NCBI GenBank assembly: GCA_964395915.1
Contig: CAYNDB010000011.1
Span: forward strand, 1 to 33,946
Source: CAYNDB01 sp964395915
GTDB taxonomy: Bacteria; Nitrospinota_A; UBA7883; JAJRTC01
Direction of reading: 5' to 3'
DNA: 33,946 nucleotides
The first letter of the stretch is position 1; each line of letters starts with the position of its first letter. The notes below the pieces were generated by a model. The model was not told the DNA's origin, did no database searches, and was given only the letters and a program-made list of their open reading frames with translations. The translations under genes were made by a program, and so were the position numbers. This document shows positions 15,391 to 23,713 of this stretch, piece by piece.

Positions 15391-16170
15391 GTGACCAAAA
15401 TAAAGGCTGTATTTACAGCGGCGTTAGCTCTGACAATTATTATTCTCTTTTCTTCCATTCCAGCCGATGCCGGCTGGATACAGAAACACCGCGATGGTGA
15501 GACGTCTTTAATGTCCAAGGGGCGGGTTAAAGGGTTTTCGGAGTCCGACAGGGGTATGTGGACGATAATGGATATAAACAAGGGTGTGATGACCATCGTG
15601 GATGGCCAGCGCAAGCTCTATTCGAGTGGAACTGTTAACGAATTTTGCAAAGGCGCCGAGGCGATGCAGGAGAAAATGATGGCGAACATACCTCCCGAAC
15701 AACGCCAGATGATGGAACAGATGATGAAGGGTAATAAGGCGGGGAATAAACCTGCCGTATCCATAAAGAAAATTGGCGCGGGCGGCAAGGTGGCGGGAAT
15801 GAAAACGGTCAAATATAACGTGATGGTGGATGGAGCCCTTAACAGGGAAGTATGGGTGGCTCACGACGCGCCGATTTTTAAAGAAATGAAAAAGTACATG
15901 GGCAAGATAGCCAGGCTGTCGAGCGATATGCAAAGCTGTATGTCGGGAAGTTTTGGTCATGGCCAGTTTGATCTGGACGATTCGCCCGAGTATATGAAGC
16001 TTGAAGAGAGCGGTCTGGTGGTAAAAGAGGTCGCCGATGGTCAAGTGACGAATGAAATTATTTCTATTGAGAAGAAAAAAATTCCAGAGTCAGAGTTTCA
16101 GGTTCCCGCAGGTTATAAAAAAGCTCCACTCGCCGACTTTATGATGGGGCAGCTGATGATGGAGCAATAA
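15391..16170 (+). CDS. Secreted protein, DUF4412-like
   Basis: A 259-residue protein with a Sec signal peptide (about 1-27, AALALTIIILFSSIPADA-GW). The mature part begins GWIQKHRDGETSLMSKGRVK. It has methionine-rich stretches (PPEQRQMMEQMMKGN) and the phrases GMKTVKYNVMVDGALNREVW and ESEFQVPAGYKKAPL. DUF4412 proteins share the signal peptide, a beta-rich body with WVAxD-type segments, and a final VPxGYxxxPL block, so this family is my best guess. Function is unknown. It starts at a GTG with AGGAG at 15377-15381. The abundance of Met might suit metal binding, but that is speculation. Confidence 0.6.
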   Translation: MTKIKAVFTAALALTIIILFSSIPADAGWIQKHRDGETSLMSKGRVKGFSESDRGMWTIMDINKGVMTIVDGQRKLYSSGTVNEFCKGAEAMQEKMMANIPPEQRQMMEQMMKGNKAGNKPAVSIKKIGAGGKVAGMKTVKYNVMVDGALNREVWVAHDAPIFKEMKKYMGKIARLSSDMQSCMSGSFGHGQFDLDDSPEYMKLEESGLVVKEVADGQVTNEIISIEKKKIPESEFQVPAGYKKAPLADFMMGQLMMEQ

Positions 16171-16203
16171 AGCGGCTCAACAAACAAAATACTGTTTACA
16201 ATT

Positions 16204-16225
16204 TGTCATGCCGGACCCAGATCCG
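16204..16225. repeat. Dispersed repeat, partial copy 3
   Basis: TGTCATGCCGGACCCAGATC corresponds to the left arm of the repeat at 6079 and 14191; no clean right arm follows. It is in the space between the DUF4412-like gene and queF, whose 3' ends converge. Probably a decayed copy. Confidence 0.45.
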
Positions 16226-16318
16226 TCGCCTCCCGATCTGAAAGCGACGCGATTCAATTCACCAATGACGGGATTCACTACATGTTTAAAGCCAGCCGCA
16301 TCCAGCGCTGGATGATAT

Positions 16319-16750
16319 TTATTTCCTGCGATACTCCGCTTTCGGCCAGAATTTTATCCCTCCTCGTGGAGTAAACCTACCTTCGACTGTAAGCCATACA
16401 GGGTCCAGCAGGTTTACAAGGTCGTTGGCGATACGGTTGACGCACGCCTCGTGAAATTCACCGAACATCCTGAATCCCTGCAGGTAAAGCTTTAAGGATT
16501 TGCTTTCGAGACAACGTTTATCCGGCTGATAGTCGATGACGATAGCTCCAAAATCGGGCTGGCCTGTTTTGGGGCATAAGCTTGTAAACTCCGGCGCTTC
16601 GATATGTATCACGCCTTCGGCGTTATTCGGGTTCATCCCGTCTTTTGTGAAGGGATTGTCGAACCATTCCAGGGTTGAGCTTTCCGGATAGTCGTAATCT
16701 GTTTTTGTTTCCTCCCCAAGATGCTTGAGCCCTTTGTGAAGGTCATTCAT
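16319..16750 (-). CDS. queF: NADPH-dependent 7-cyano-7-deazaguanine reductase
   Basis: QueF reduces preQ0 to preQ1 in the pathway to queuosine, the modified base of some tRNA anticodons. The 143-residue protein is the short, type I form. The catalytic Cys is C59 in FTSLCPKTGQPDFG, with the proton-donating D66. The motif ESKSLKLYLQGFRMFGEFHE has the conserved NADPH-binding ESKSLK and the HE pair. TVEGRFTPRGGI closes the fold. It starts at ATG 16750. Other queuosine genes are not in view. Confidence 0.94.
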   Translation of the reverse strand: MNDLHKGLKHLGEETKTDYDYPESSTLEWFDNPFTKDGMNPNNAEGVIHIEAPEFTSLCPKTGQPDFGAIVIDYQPDKRCLESKSLKLYLQGFRMFGEFHEACVNRIANDLVNLLDPVWLTVEGRFTPRGGIKFWPKAEYRRK

Positions 16751-16871
16751 CTGTTTTTTTATCCTTCCGTTTTTTCGCTTGCAAGTCCGCTTGCCTAAAT
16801 ATAATGTTCATACTACTATAGCATCGAAAATAATCGCATTTCGCTCAAAACACGTTGTTCATGAGGCGCTT

Positions 16872-17510
16872 ATGGGAAAGCTTAAAATTCTTGGTGGTGA
16901 AAACGGGCTGGACGAACAGGATAGTGTAAAGCGTTTATTCTTTGCCATCGATCTTTCTGATTTCATTGTATCGTCGGTTGAAAGGCTGATAGAAACATTC
17001 ACAGACATACCGTCCAGATATATTCGCTGGGTAGCTCCTTCGAACCTGCATGTTTCGATAAAGTTTTTAGGTGAGGTTGAGAGCGATAAGTTACCAGCTA
17101 TCTGCGATGTGGCGGAAAAAGTATTTGCTTCCTGCGGGAATATGCGGCTTACTGTAGAAGGGATGGGTATCTTTCCCAATCACGACAGGCCCAGGGTTGT
17201 GTGGCTGGGTGTGAAAGGTGAGACGGAAAAGCTTGTGGCAACGGAGTCACGACTTTCAGAACAGCTTGAAAACCTTGGGTTTCAAGCGGATCAAAGACCG
17301 TATGCCGCTCATCTTACTATAGGAAGGGTCAAAAACGATAATGTGCGTGGCAAGCTTGTCCGCCTTGTCCGCAAGCATCACGGAGTGGCGCTTGGCGATT
17401 TAATGGTAGACCATGTATCGTTGTATGAAAGTAAACTAAAACCTGGCGGCGCGATATATTCTGTGGTCAGAACATTTAAGCTGGCTGGAGACGCAGGGGA
17501 TGGGAGTTAA
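16872..17510 (+). CDS. thpR: RNA 2',3'-cyclic phosphodiesterase (ThpR/LigT)
   Basis: A 2H phosphoesterase; bacterial members open 2',3'-cyclic phosphates and can ligate RNA in vitro. Both catalytic HxTx-type motifs are seen: HVSI in LHVSIKFLGEV and HLTI in YAAHLTIGRVK. The core begins VKRLFFAIDLSDFIVSSV and ends VSLYESKLKPGGAIYSVV. I set the start at the ATG at 16872 (212 residues), with GAGG 6-9 bases upstream. An in-frame TTG at 16779 would add 31 residues unlike the family. lepB follows after 4 bases, so they form a unit. Confidence 0.92.
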   Translation: MGKLKILGGENGLDEQDSVKRLFFAIDLSDFIVSSVERLIETFTDIPSRYIRWVAPSNLHVSIKFLGEVESDKLPAICDVAEKVFASCGNMRLTVEGMGIFPNHDRPRVVWLGVKGETEKLVATESRLSEQLENLGFQADQRPYAAHLTIGRVKNDNVRGKLVRLVRKHHGVALGDLMVDHVSLYESKLKPGGAIYSVVRTFKLAGDAGDGS

Positions 17511-17514
17511 GTAA

Positions 17515-18189
17515 GTGATAGAAATCGCAAAAATGAAAAAGACCTTCACCAACGCAAAACGCTGGTTGCTGGAAAGCATTCTGGCGATATGCCTGGCGCT
17601 TGGGTTCGTATTCATATTGAACGTAACTTTCGTCGAGGCCAATCAGGTGCTTTCTATATCGATGACCCCCACGCTGAAGGAAGGCGACTTTATAATAGTT
17701 AACAAGATCAAGTACGGTCTTCATATTCCGTTTGTTGACAGGATGCTTGTCGTATGGTCGAACCCGGAAAGGGGTGACGTGGTTACGTTTCTTCCTCCGG
17801 CGAATAAGCCGTTCGCAGACGGCAAGGTATATATAAAACGTATCGTGGCCGTCCCTGGGGACATTGTTGAAATCAGGGCGTCAGAGCTTTATATCAACGG
17901 TCTGCCGCTCTTGACTCACAGGCTTGGCGCCAGCAATATTTTCAAGGAATATATTGGCGAGAAAGGATACGAAGTTTTAAAGATAAATGAAAAATATTCC
18001 TTTGGCCCTTTTCGCGTTCCAGGCGGTTATGTATTTGCAGTTGGTGACAACCGGGACAGCAGCTACGATTCACGTTCATGGGGGCCCGTGCCGATAGAAA
18101 ACATCACTGGCAAAGCGGAAATGATTTATTTCACCAAAACCATCTCCGATGGCCTGGCCAACATCAAGAGAATAGGCAACAGGCTGTAG
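17515..18189 (+). CDS. lepB: Signal peptidase I
   Basis: LepB removes signal peptides of exported proteins at the outer face of the inner membrane. One membrane helix lies at about residues 20-38 (ESILAICLALGFVFILNV). The catalytic serine is S49 in SISMTPTL and the general base K108 in YIKRIVAVPGD. Box E, GDNRDSSYDSRSWGPVP, is intact. The 224-residue length is typical of the shorter bacterial forms. It starts with GTG at 17515; an ATG six codons later is possible. moeA lies convergent one base after its stop. Confidence 0.95.
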   Translation: MIEIAKMKKTFTNAKRWLLESILAICLALGFVFILNVTFVEANQVLSISMTPTLKEGDFIIVNKIKYGLHIPFVDRMLVVWSNPERGDVVTFLPPANKPFADGKVYIKRIVAVPGDIVEIRASELYINGLPLLTHRLGASNIFKEYIGEKGYEVLKINEKYSFGPFRVPGGYVFAVGDNRDSSYDSRSWGPVPIENITGKAEMIYFTKTISDGLANIKRIGNRL

Positions 18190-18190
18190 C

Positions 18191-19405
18191 TTAAAATTCA
18201 CGTTTTCTAATAAAAACGATCTCCCCCACATAGCCTGCCTCCACCTCCTCCATATCAGACGGGATTTTGAAAAGAGCGTTCGCATGTGTCATTGCGAGCA
18301 TATGACCGGAGCCGTGATATCGTATGCGTATCGCCATGAATTTTTCTCCGTCCCAGTGAATATGGACCGGAATATATTCCTCCCTTGCGCCGGGCTTTCG
18401 TTTTACGCTACAGGCAAGCATAGCCTTTACCGCCGGGGAGCCATCTAACATCATTCCGGAAAATTTTAAAATGGCCTGTTTAATAAAAAGCTCGAATATG
18501 ACCATGCCGGAAACCGGGTTGCCTGGAACACCGAAGACGTATTTCCCCCCCGGCGTCGCTCCAAATAGCAAAGGTTTGCCAGGCTTTACACGGACTTTGT
18601 GGAATATTTGTTTATACCCGGCTTGTTCAAGCGCGTTAGGAACAAAGTCCTTGTCGCCAGCCGATACTCCACCAGAGATAAGGAGAAAATCGTATGTTGA
18701 GCCCTGGGCGATTTTGTCGTTAAGGTCTTTTTCATTGTCTTTCGCCACTCCCAAAAGAGTTGGCTCAAGGCCCAGCGCAAGCGCCTGAGCAAACAGGGAA
18801 GGGCTGTTGGAGTTTCTTATCTGCCCCGGGGCGGGTTTTTGACTTGCCGGAACAAGCTCGTCACCAGTGCTGAGTATAGCCACTTTTGGCGCTTTGAAGA
18901 CTTCCACAGGGTCACAGCCTACTGTAGCTAAAGCGGCCATTTCCGGAGCTTCAATTACATTTCCTGCGGACAAAACCTTTTGTCCAGCCTTAATGTCTTC
19001 ACCTTTTAGAGAAATATTCTGGCCGTGTTTTATACTCTCTTTGATTTCAGCTTTTTCTCCGACCTCGACGAACCCGCCGGTTTTCTCCACCTGTATAATA
19101 GCGTCGGCGCCTTCCGGTGTCGGCGCTCCGGTCATGACCCTTGTAACTTTGCCGCTCTCGACACGTTTTTGCGGGAACGTTCCGGCCGGCACATATTCGG
19201 TCACTTCATAAAAGCCCGGCCCGTCTTTCGATACCACTGCGTATCCGTCCATCGTGGCGCGGTTGAAAGGTGGTATGTCGATATCAGATTCTACGTCCTT
19301 TGCCAACACACGGCCATACGCTTGCGTCAACGATACTTTTTCTATCGACGTGGCAGGCGTGATATGCTCACCAATAATTTTTTTCGCTTCTTCAACAGAA
19401 ATCAT
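18191..19405 (-). CDS. moeA: Molybdopterin molybdenumtransferase
   Basis: MoeA inserts molybdate into adenylylated molybdopterin, the last step of molybdenum cofactor synthesis. The 404-residue protein has GRVLAKDVESDIDIPPFNRA, TMDGYAV, RVMTGAPTPEGADAIIQVE, the core ILSTGDELVPASQKPAPGQI, LLISGGVSAGDKDFV and GVPGNPVSGMVIFELF, all typical MoeA blocks. The C-terminal domain IV is present. ATG at 19405. moaC is found about 6 kb to the right, so the pathway genes are scattered. Confidence 0.95.
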   Translation of the reverse strand: MISVEEAKKIIGEHITPATSIEKVSLTQAYGRVLAKDVESDIDIPPFNRATMDGYAVVSKDGPGFYEVTEYVPAGTFPQKRVESGKVTRVMTGAPTPEGADAIIQVEKTGGFVEVGEKAEIKESIKHGQNISLKGEDIKAGQKVLSAGNVIEAPEMAALATVGCDPVEVFKAPKVAILSTGDELVPASQKPAPGQIRNSNSPSLFAQALALGLEPTLLGVAKDNEKDLNDKIAQGSTYDFLLISGGVSAGDKDFVPNALEQAGYKQIFHKVRVKPGKPLLFGATPGGKYVFGVPGNPVSGMVIFELFIKQAILKFSGMMLDGSPAVKAMLACSVKRKPGAREEYIPVHIHWDGEKFMAIRIRYHGSGHMLAMTHANALFKIPSDMEEVEAGYVGEIVFIRKREF

Positions 19406-19522
19406 GGCCTTTTGTACAGTGTGTATAGGCTTGTGTCAACAGGATAGAGATATGGTGTGTCGCGCGCGTGGAATTTGAGATCAGATATTGACGTAGCGGC
19501 GCCCCTCAAGGACAATGCCTAT

Positions 19523-20254
19523 ATGAATCAAAATGATAACGTTCCGTTGATCGATGTCGGCTCAGTCGTAAAACGATTTGGCAGGGTGACGGCTGTGGAC
19601 AATGTAAGCTTTCGTGTCAACAGCGGCGAAGCTTTGTCTCTTTTCGGACCAAACGGCGCCGGCAAAACCACCTTACTGAGAATGATCGCAGGGTTGGTCA
19701 AACCGACCGCTGGATCGATCACAATAGATGGATATCCGCTCGACACACATCACGACAGCGTGCGCGGCGCGATAGGCTATATTTCACACCAGAGCCTTAC
19801 ATACGACCAGCTTTCCGCGCGTGAGAACCTGATGTTTTTCGCAAACCTTTATGGTGTGGCAAACCGTGACGATGTGGTGGACGGCTTGCTGAACGAAGTC
19901 GGGCTTTATAGCAGGGCGGATGATGTTGTCCGGACATTCAGCCGTGGAATGAAACAGCGCCTGTCGATAGCTCGCGCCATTGTCCACGGGCCGAAGATCG
20001 TGTTGCTGGACGAGCCTTTTACCGGGCTGGATCAGCACGCGGCGGAAATGCTCCGCAGGACATTGGCCCGTCTCTCCGGAGAAAAGCGAACTATAGTCAT
20101 GATCACACACAACCTTACCGTCGGGATCGCGATGTCCACAAGAGTGGCTGTTCAGGTGGCGGGAAAGATAATGCTGGACAAGGCGACAAAGGATATCGAT
20201 AAGGACGAGTTTCGCGAAATGTATTTCAATACCGTTGGGGAGGCCCACTATTAA
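19523..20254 (+). CDS. ccmA: Haem exporter ATP-binding protein CcmA-like
   Basis: The ATPase of the CcmAB(C)D system needed for cytochrome c maturation on the periplasmic side. Motifs: Walker A GPNGAGKTT, signature FSRGMKQRLSIARAI, Walker B IVLLDEPFTGLD, and the switch MITHNL. I chose the ATG at 19523 (243 residues); starting at GTG 19457 would add a 22-residue head foreign to the family. Followed by CcmB two bases after its stop, which supports the Ccm assignment over other ABC ATPases. Confidence 0.88.
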   Translation: MNQNDNVPLIDVGSVVKRFGRVTAVDNVSFRVNSGEALSLFGPNGAGKTTLLRMIAGLVKPTAGSITIDGYPLDTHHDSVRGAIGYISHQSLTYDQLSARENLMFFANLYGVANRDDVVDGLLNEVGLYSRADDVVRTFSRGMKQRLSIARAIVHGPKIVLLDEPFTGLDQHAAEMLRRTLARLSGEKRTIVMITHNLTVGIAMSTRVAVQVAGKIMLDKATKDIDKDEFREMYFNTVGEAHY

Positions 20255-20255
20255 T

Positions 20256-20933
20256 ATGAGCTTCTGGGCGGGAGTGATGGCGATTGCGCGCAAGGACTTG
20301 ATGATGGAGCTGCGCGGGAAAGAAATTTTTGTAACGACGCTGATGTTTTCCCTCATCATTCTTGTGATTTTTAATTTCGCTTTCGATATGACCGCCATAA
20401 AGCCGGAGGATACAGCCGCCGGAGTGTTGTGGGTGGCGATACTGTTTTCCGGAGCGTTGTCGATGAACCGCTCGTTTCTCTATGAGCAGGAGGAAGGATG
20501 TCTTTCCGCCTTGATGCTGGCGCCTATCGACAGGAGCAGTATCTATTTCGGAAAATTGATAACAAACCTCATATTGACTCTGCTTAGCGTTTCGATACTT
20601 GTTCCGATATTCATGGTTTTGTTCAATATCAATATAATGGATCGGTTCGTATGGCAAATGGTTTCGTTTTTCCTTGGCGTCCTCGGGTTTATCTCGGTCG
20701 GGACGCTTATCGCTTCGATGTCTGTAAACTTAAGGGCGAGGGAGATGATGGGGCCGCTTCTGATGTTCCCGGTCGTCGCGCCTGTTGTGATTGCCGCCGT
20801 GCAACTCTCAGGCGGGCTTGTCCGGGGCGAGCCTATGGACGGGCTGTATGTGTGGCTTAAGATACTGATTGCCTTCGACGTGATATACTTGGTAATATCC
20901 TGGCTTGTTTTTGAGCATATTATAGAGGAATAA
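20256..20933 (+). CDS. ccmB: Haem exporter membrane protein CcmB
   Basis: A membrane protein of 225 residues with six hydrophobic segments. FWAGVMAIARKDLMMELRGK at the start, MNRSFLYEQEEGCLSALMLA with the conserved FxxExExG, and SVNLRAREMMGPLLMFPVVA are CcmB features. It pairs with CcmA. The ATG at 20256 is close behind the ccmA stop. An in-frame TTG at 20235 would add seven residues. A GGGGAGG at 20236-20242 lies before the ATG, with long spacing. Confidence 0.93.
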   Translation: MSFWAGVMAIARKDLMMELRGKEIFVTTLMFSLIILVIFNFAFDMTAIKPEDTAAGVLWVAILFSGALSMNRSFLYEQEEGCLSALMLAPIDRSSIYFGKLITNLILTLLSVSILVPIFMVLFNINIMDRFVWQMVSFFLGVLGFISVGTLIASMSVNLRAREMMGPLLMFPVVAPVVIAAVQLSGGLVRGEPMDGLYVWLKILIAFDVIYLVISWLVFEHIIEE

Positions 20934-20947
20934 CAGGTAAAATGAGC

Positions 20948-21015
20948 GTCATGCCGGGCTTGGTCCGGCATCTCGTCTTTGCTGAATGATATCCCTGATC
21001 GAGTCCGGGATGACA
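20948..21015. repeat. Dispersed palindromic repeat, copy 4
   Basis: GTCATGCCGGGCTTGGTCCG and GCATCTCG, then a spacer, then ATCGAGTCCGGGATGACA. Same design as the copies at 6079 and 14191 with diverged arms. It sits within the ccm operon, between ccmB and ccmD, where its hairpins could affect the balance of messenger decay or transcription. Confidence 0.65.
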
Positions 21016-21035
21016 AATAATAGAAAGCTGATGAT

Positions 21036-21152
21036 ATGGATTTTGTAATTGCCGCATACTCGATAATTTGGGCCGTATTTTTTGTTTACATGTTCTATCT
21101 TGCCCGACGTATTTCAAGGCTGGAGCGTGACATCGCAAACTTCAAAAAATGA
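21036..21152 (+). CDS. ccmD: Haem exporter small protein CcmD-like
   Basis: A 38-residue frame from ATG at 21036 reads MDFVIAAYSIIWAVFFVYM, then FYLARRISRLERDIANFKK. It has one membrane helix (about 4-23) followed by a basic, coiled-coil-like tail with arginine-rich RRISRLERD. That layout is exactly that of CcmD, which helps release holo-CcmE. Its stop overlaps the ccmC start (ATGA at 21149-21152), strong support that it is translated. It is too short for routine gene finding. Confidence 0.87.
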   Translation: MDFVIAAYSIIWAVFFVYMFYLARRISRLERDIANFKK

Positions 21153-21844
21153 ATTTCATCCGAAACAACATAAACGTCATATCGAGCGCGCTCGTTTTGG
21201 TTACGGCCGTGATGACGCTATTGTCCATATACATGATATTCATGTTTGCGCCGATGGAAAAGGTGATGGGGGCGCCGCAGAAAATTTTCTATTTTCATGT
21301 GCCGATAGCGATATCGTGTTATATAGGCTTCTTTATCACATTTGCGGGCTCTGTCGGGTATATGTGGACGAAAAACCTTGCGTGGGACAGGTTCGCCGTA
21401 GCCGGAGCCGAGGTCGGAGTTGTGTTCGCCTCTTTGATGATTGTAACCGGCATGTTGTGGGGCAAGCCGATATGGGGCGCGTACTGGACGTGGGACCCCA
21501 GGCTCACCACAGCTTTTATTCTCTGGCTGATCTTTGCAGGCTATCTTATACTTCGCACACGGGTGGATGATGAAGTGATGCGCGCAAAATACGCCGCTGT
21601 CGTCGGAATAATAGGTTACGCTGACGTGCCGCTGGTTCACTGGAGTGTAAAGCTGTGGTCGCGCGGAATACATCCTGTTATAGAGAAAACAAGCACGGAC
21701 CCCGGAATGCATCCGGACATGTTTGTAACTTTCAAGATATGTTTTGTGACCATTTCTCTGTTGTTTATTCTCATGTTTATCCAGCGTGTCCGCTATGAGT
21801 TCCTGAAAGCGGACGTGGAGATATTAAAATCGTCCAACGGTTAA
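21149..21844 (+). CDS. ccmC: Cytochrome c maturation protein CcmC
   Basis: CcmC presents haem to the chaperone CcmE. The 231-residue protein has six membrane segments, the tryptophan-rich WWD-type motif WGKPIWGAYWTWDPRLTT, and the two haem-ligand histidines in FYFHVPIA and DVPLVHWSVKLW. GMHPD near the end is also family-like. It overlaps ccmD by four bases. CcmE, F, G and H do not follow: the next gene is era. The rest of the maturation system must be elsewhere. Confidence 0.94.
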   Translation: MNFIRNNINVISSALVLVTAVMTLLSIYMIFMFAPMEKVMGAPQKIFYFHVPIAISCYIGFFITFAGSVGYMWTKNLAWDRFAVAGAEVGVVFASLMIVTGMLWGKPIWGAYWTWDPRLTTAFILWLIFAGYLILRTRVDDEVMRAKYAAVVGIIGYADVPLVHWSVKLWSRGIHPVIEKTSTDPGMHPDMFVTFKICFVTISLLFILMFIQRVRYEFLKADVEILKSSNG

Positions 21845-21853
21845 GCGCTTCCG

Positions 21854-22741
21854 ATGAATAAATCGGGTTTTGTAACGCTAGCGGGTCGGCCCAACGTAGG
21901 CAAATCCACGCTGATAAACAGGGTAGTCGGCACAAAGGTCGCCATCACATCCCCCAGGCCGCAGACAACCAGAAACCGCATCGTAGGTGTGATGAGCAAG
22001 CCGGATATTCAGGTCGTCTTCGTAGACACGCCTGGAATCATGCGGGAAAAGTCGAAGCTCAACAAAATGATGGTGGGCGCCGCATTGAAATCGAGCGCTG
22101 AGGGCGACCTTCTTTTGTTCATGACGGACGCTTCCCGTCCGGATATCGACGCTGATAAATACGCCCTGAAAAGAATGGATAAAATAAAGGTTCCGCGCTT
22201 CCTGGTGATAAACAAAATCGATATTGTCAAAAAAAACGATCTGTTGGGGCTGATAGAGGAAATGATGAGTATAGCCGCGTTTGACGAAGTGTTCCCGATA
22301 TCGGCTAAAAGTGGGGAAAACGTGGATGAGCTGGTTAAATGTATTGCAAGCAGGTTGCCGGAGGGGCCACGGTTTTATCCGGATGAAATGATTACAGATC
22401 AGCCGGAGAGCTTTTTTATAAGCGAAACTATCAGGGAAAAGGCGTTTATATTGTTGCAACAGGAACTGCCATATTCCACTGCGACGATGGTGGAGAAAAT
22501 TGAGGATAAACCCAACGGTGTCACCGTAATATCAGCTTCTATTTTCGTGGAGAGAAAATCGCAGAAGGGGATTGTGATCGGCAAAAACGGCGCGATGCTA
22601 AAACAAATCGGCTCACTGGCCCGCAAGGACCTTGAAAAAAGATTGGGTGTAAGGATATTTCTTGAGCTTCATGTGCGGGTGAAGGAAAAATGGACGGGCG
22701 ACACACGCAGCCTTTCAAATCTCGGGTACCGGAAAGAATAA
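21854..22741 (+). CDS. era: GTPase Era
   Basis: Era binds the 3' end of 16S rRNA and helps assembly of the small ribosomal subunit. The 295-residue protein has G1 GRPNVGKSTLIN, G2 TSPRPQTTRNRI, G3 VDTPGI, G4 INKIDIV and G5 SAKSGENVDEL. The C-terminal KH domain has VERKSQKGIVIGKNGAMLKQ (GxxG at IGKNG). Ten bases separate it from ccmC and seven from recO. Confidence 0.97.
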   Translation: MNKSGFVTLAGRPNVGKSTLINRVVGTKVAITSPRPQTTRNRIVGVMSKPDIQVVFVDTPGIMREKSKLNKMMVGAALKSSAEGDLLLFMTDASRPDIDADKYALKRMDKIKVPRFLVINKIDIVKKNDLLGLIEEMMSIAAFDEVFPISAKSGENVDELVKCIASRLPEGPRFYPDEMITDQPESFFISETIREKAFILLQQELPYSTATMVEKIEDKPNGVTVISASIFVERKSQKGIVIGKNGAMLKQIGSLARKDLEKRLGVRIFLELHVRVKEKWTGDTRSLSNLGYRKE

Positions 22742-22748
22742 GGGTGAT

Positions 22749-23501
22749 ATGCCGTTATACGAAACTCCGGCGCTTATAGTTCGATCGATAAAACTGGGTG
22801 AGTATGACAAGATAGTGACCTTTTTCACCCTCAAATTTGGCAAGATAAAGGTTGTGGCCAAAGGTTGCGTAAAGCCAAAAAGCCGTTTCATGGGCAGGCT
22901 GGAGCCTTTCGGCCATGTCAACCTGATAGCTTTCGGCAAAGAGGGGGCTACGCTTTTTCGTCTTAATTCATGTGATATCATCGAGCCGTTTATCGGGATG
23001 CGAAACGATTTCGATCTTATAAGCCGCGCCTATGTCTCCGCCGAACTTGTCGACGTTTGTCAAAAGGAGCGTGACGTAAACCGCCAGGGGTATACAACCC
23101 TTCTCGGGTTATGGCGTGGGTTGGACAAGGGAGCTTCCAAGCCGAGACAGGATATTATGCTGCGAATTTTTGAATTGAAATACTTGGCTTCGATCGGGTT
23201 TCGGCCAATGCTTGAAAAGTGTGTCGATTGCGGGGGAGCTGTGAAAGAAGCGGAGGTTGGCTTTAATCCTGAAAAGGGCGGGGTGGTGTGCGCCGATTGC
23301 CTGGGCGCGGACCCTGCGGCGCTCCGGACGATACTCGGCGCGGTACGGCTCATGTCGAAAAGCCTTAATATGCCTTTGGATAAGGTTGCGCGGCTTTCCG
23401 CGGGGATTGATATGGCCGAAGAGGTCGGACGCATCGTAAACGGTTTTATTGAGGCTACGCTTAGACGCGGCATGAAATCCGAAAGATTCTTGAAACTTTA
23501 G
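22749..23501 (+). CDS. recO: DNA repair protein RecO
   Basis: RecO helps load RecA on SSB-covered single strands. The OB-fold start LYETPALIVRSIKLGEYDKI, followed by GKIKVVAKGCVKPKSRF and MGRLEPFGHVNLIAF, is typical. A zinc knuckle is visible: CVDCGG and, after about 20 residues, CADCLG. Length of 250 residues is normal. era-recO pairing is common in many bacteria. Confidence 0.95.
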   Translation: MPLYETPALIVRSIKLGEYDKIVTFFTLKFGKIKVVAKGCVKPKSRFMGRLEPFGHVNLIAFGKEGATLFRLNSCDIIEPFIGMRNDFDLISRAYVSAELVDVCQKERDVNRQGYTTLLGLWRGLDKGASKPRQDIMLRIFELKYLASIGFRPMLEKCVDCGGAVKEAEVGFNPEKGGVVCADCLGADPAALRTILGAVRLMSKSLNMPLDKVARLSAGIDMAEEVGRIVNGFIEATLRRGMKSERFLKL

Positions 23502-23713
23502 GTCGATTGATAAAAACGGATTATTTGCGGGTTACGATTGTAGGATTGCGGCGATTGAATTAGAATATTCTTCGTTCGGGCGATATTCAATGTTTTAATG
23601 ATGCGCTTGGCGAATATTGATTTGATCCGGCTTTTATTGTTGTATTAATATAATTACCAATGGATGTTGTTATGTTTTGGCATTCGCATTAAAACTTTCA
23701 GCAGGGTGATCGG

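Noticed and set aside
15508..16044. Long minus-strand frame of 178 codons under the DUF4412-like gene
   Set aside because: Histidine-rich antisense shadow of a gene with a clear signal peptide and ribosome-binding site.
21878..22459. 193-codon minus-strand frame under era
   Set aside because: Antisense shadow of a strongly conserved GTPase gene.
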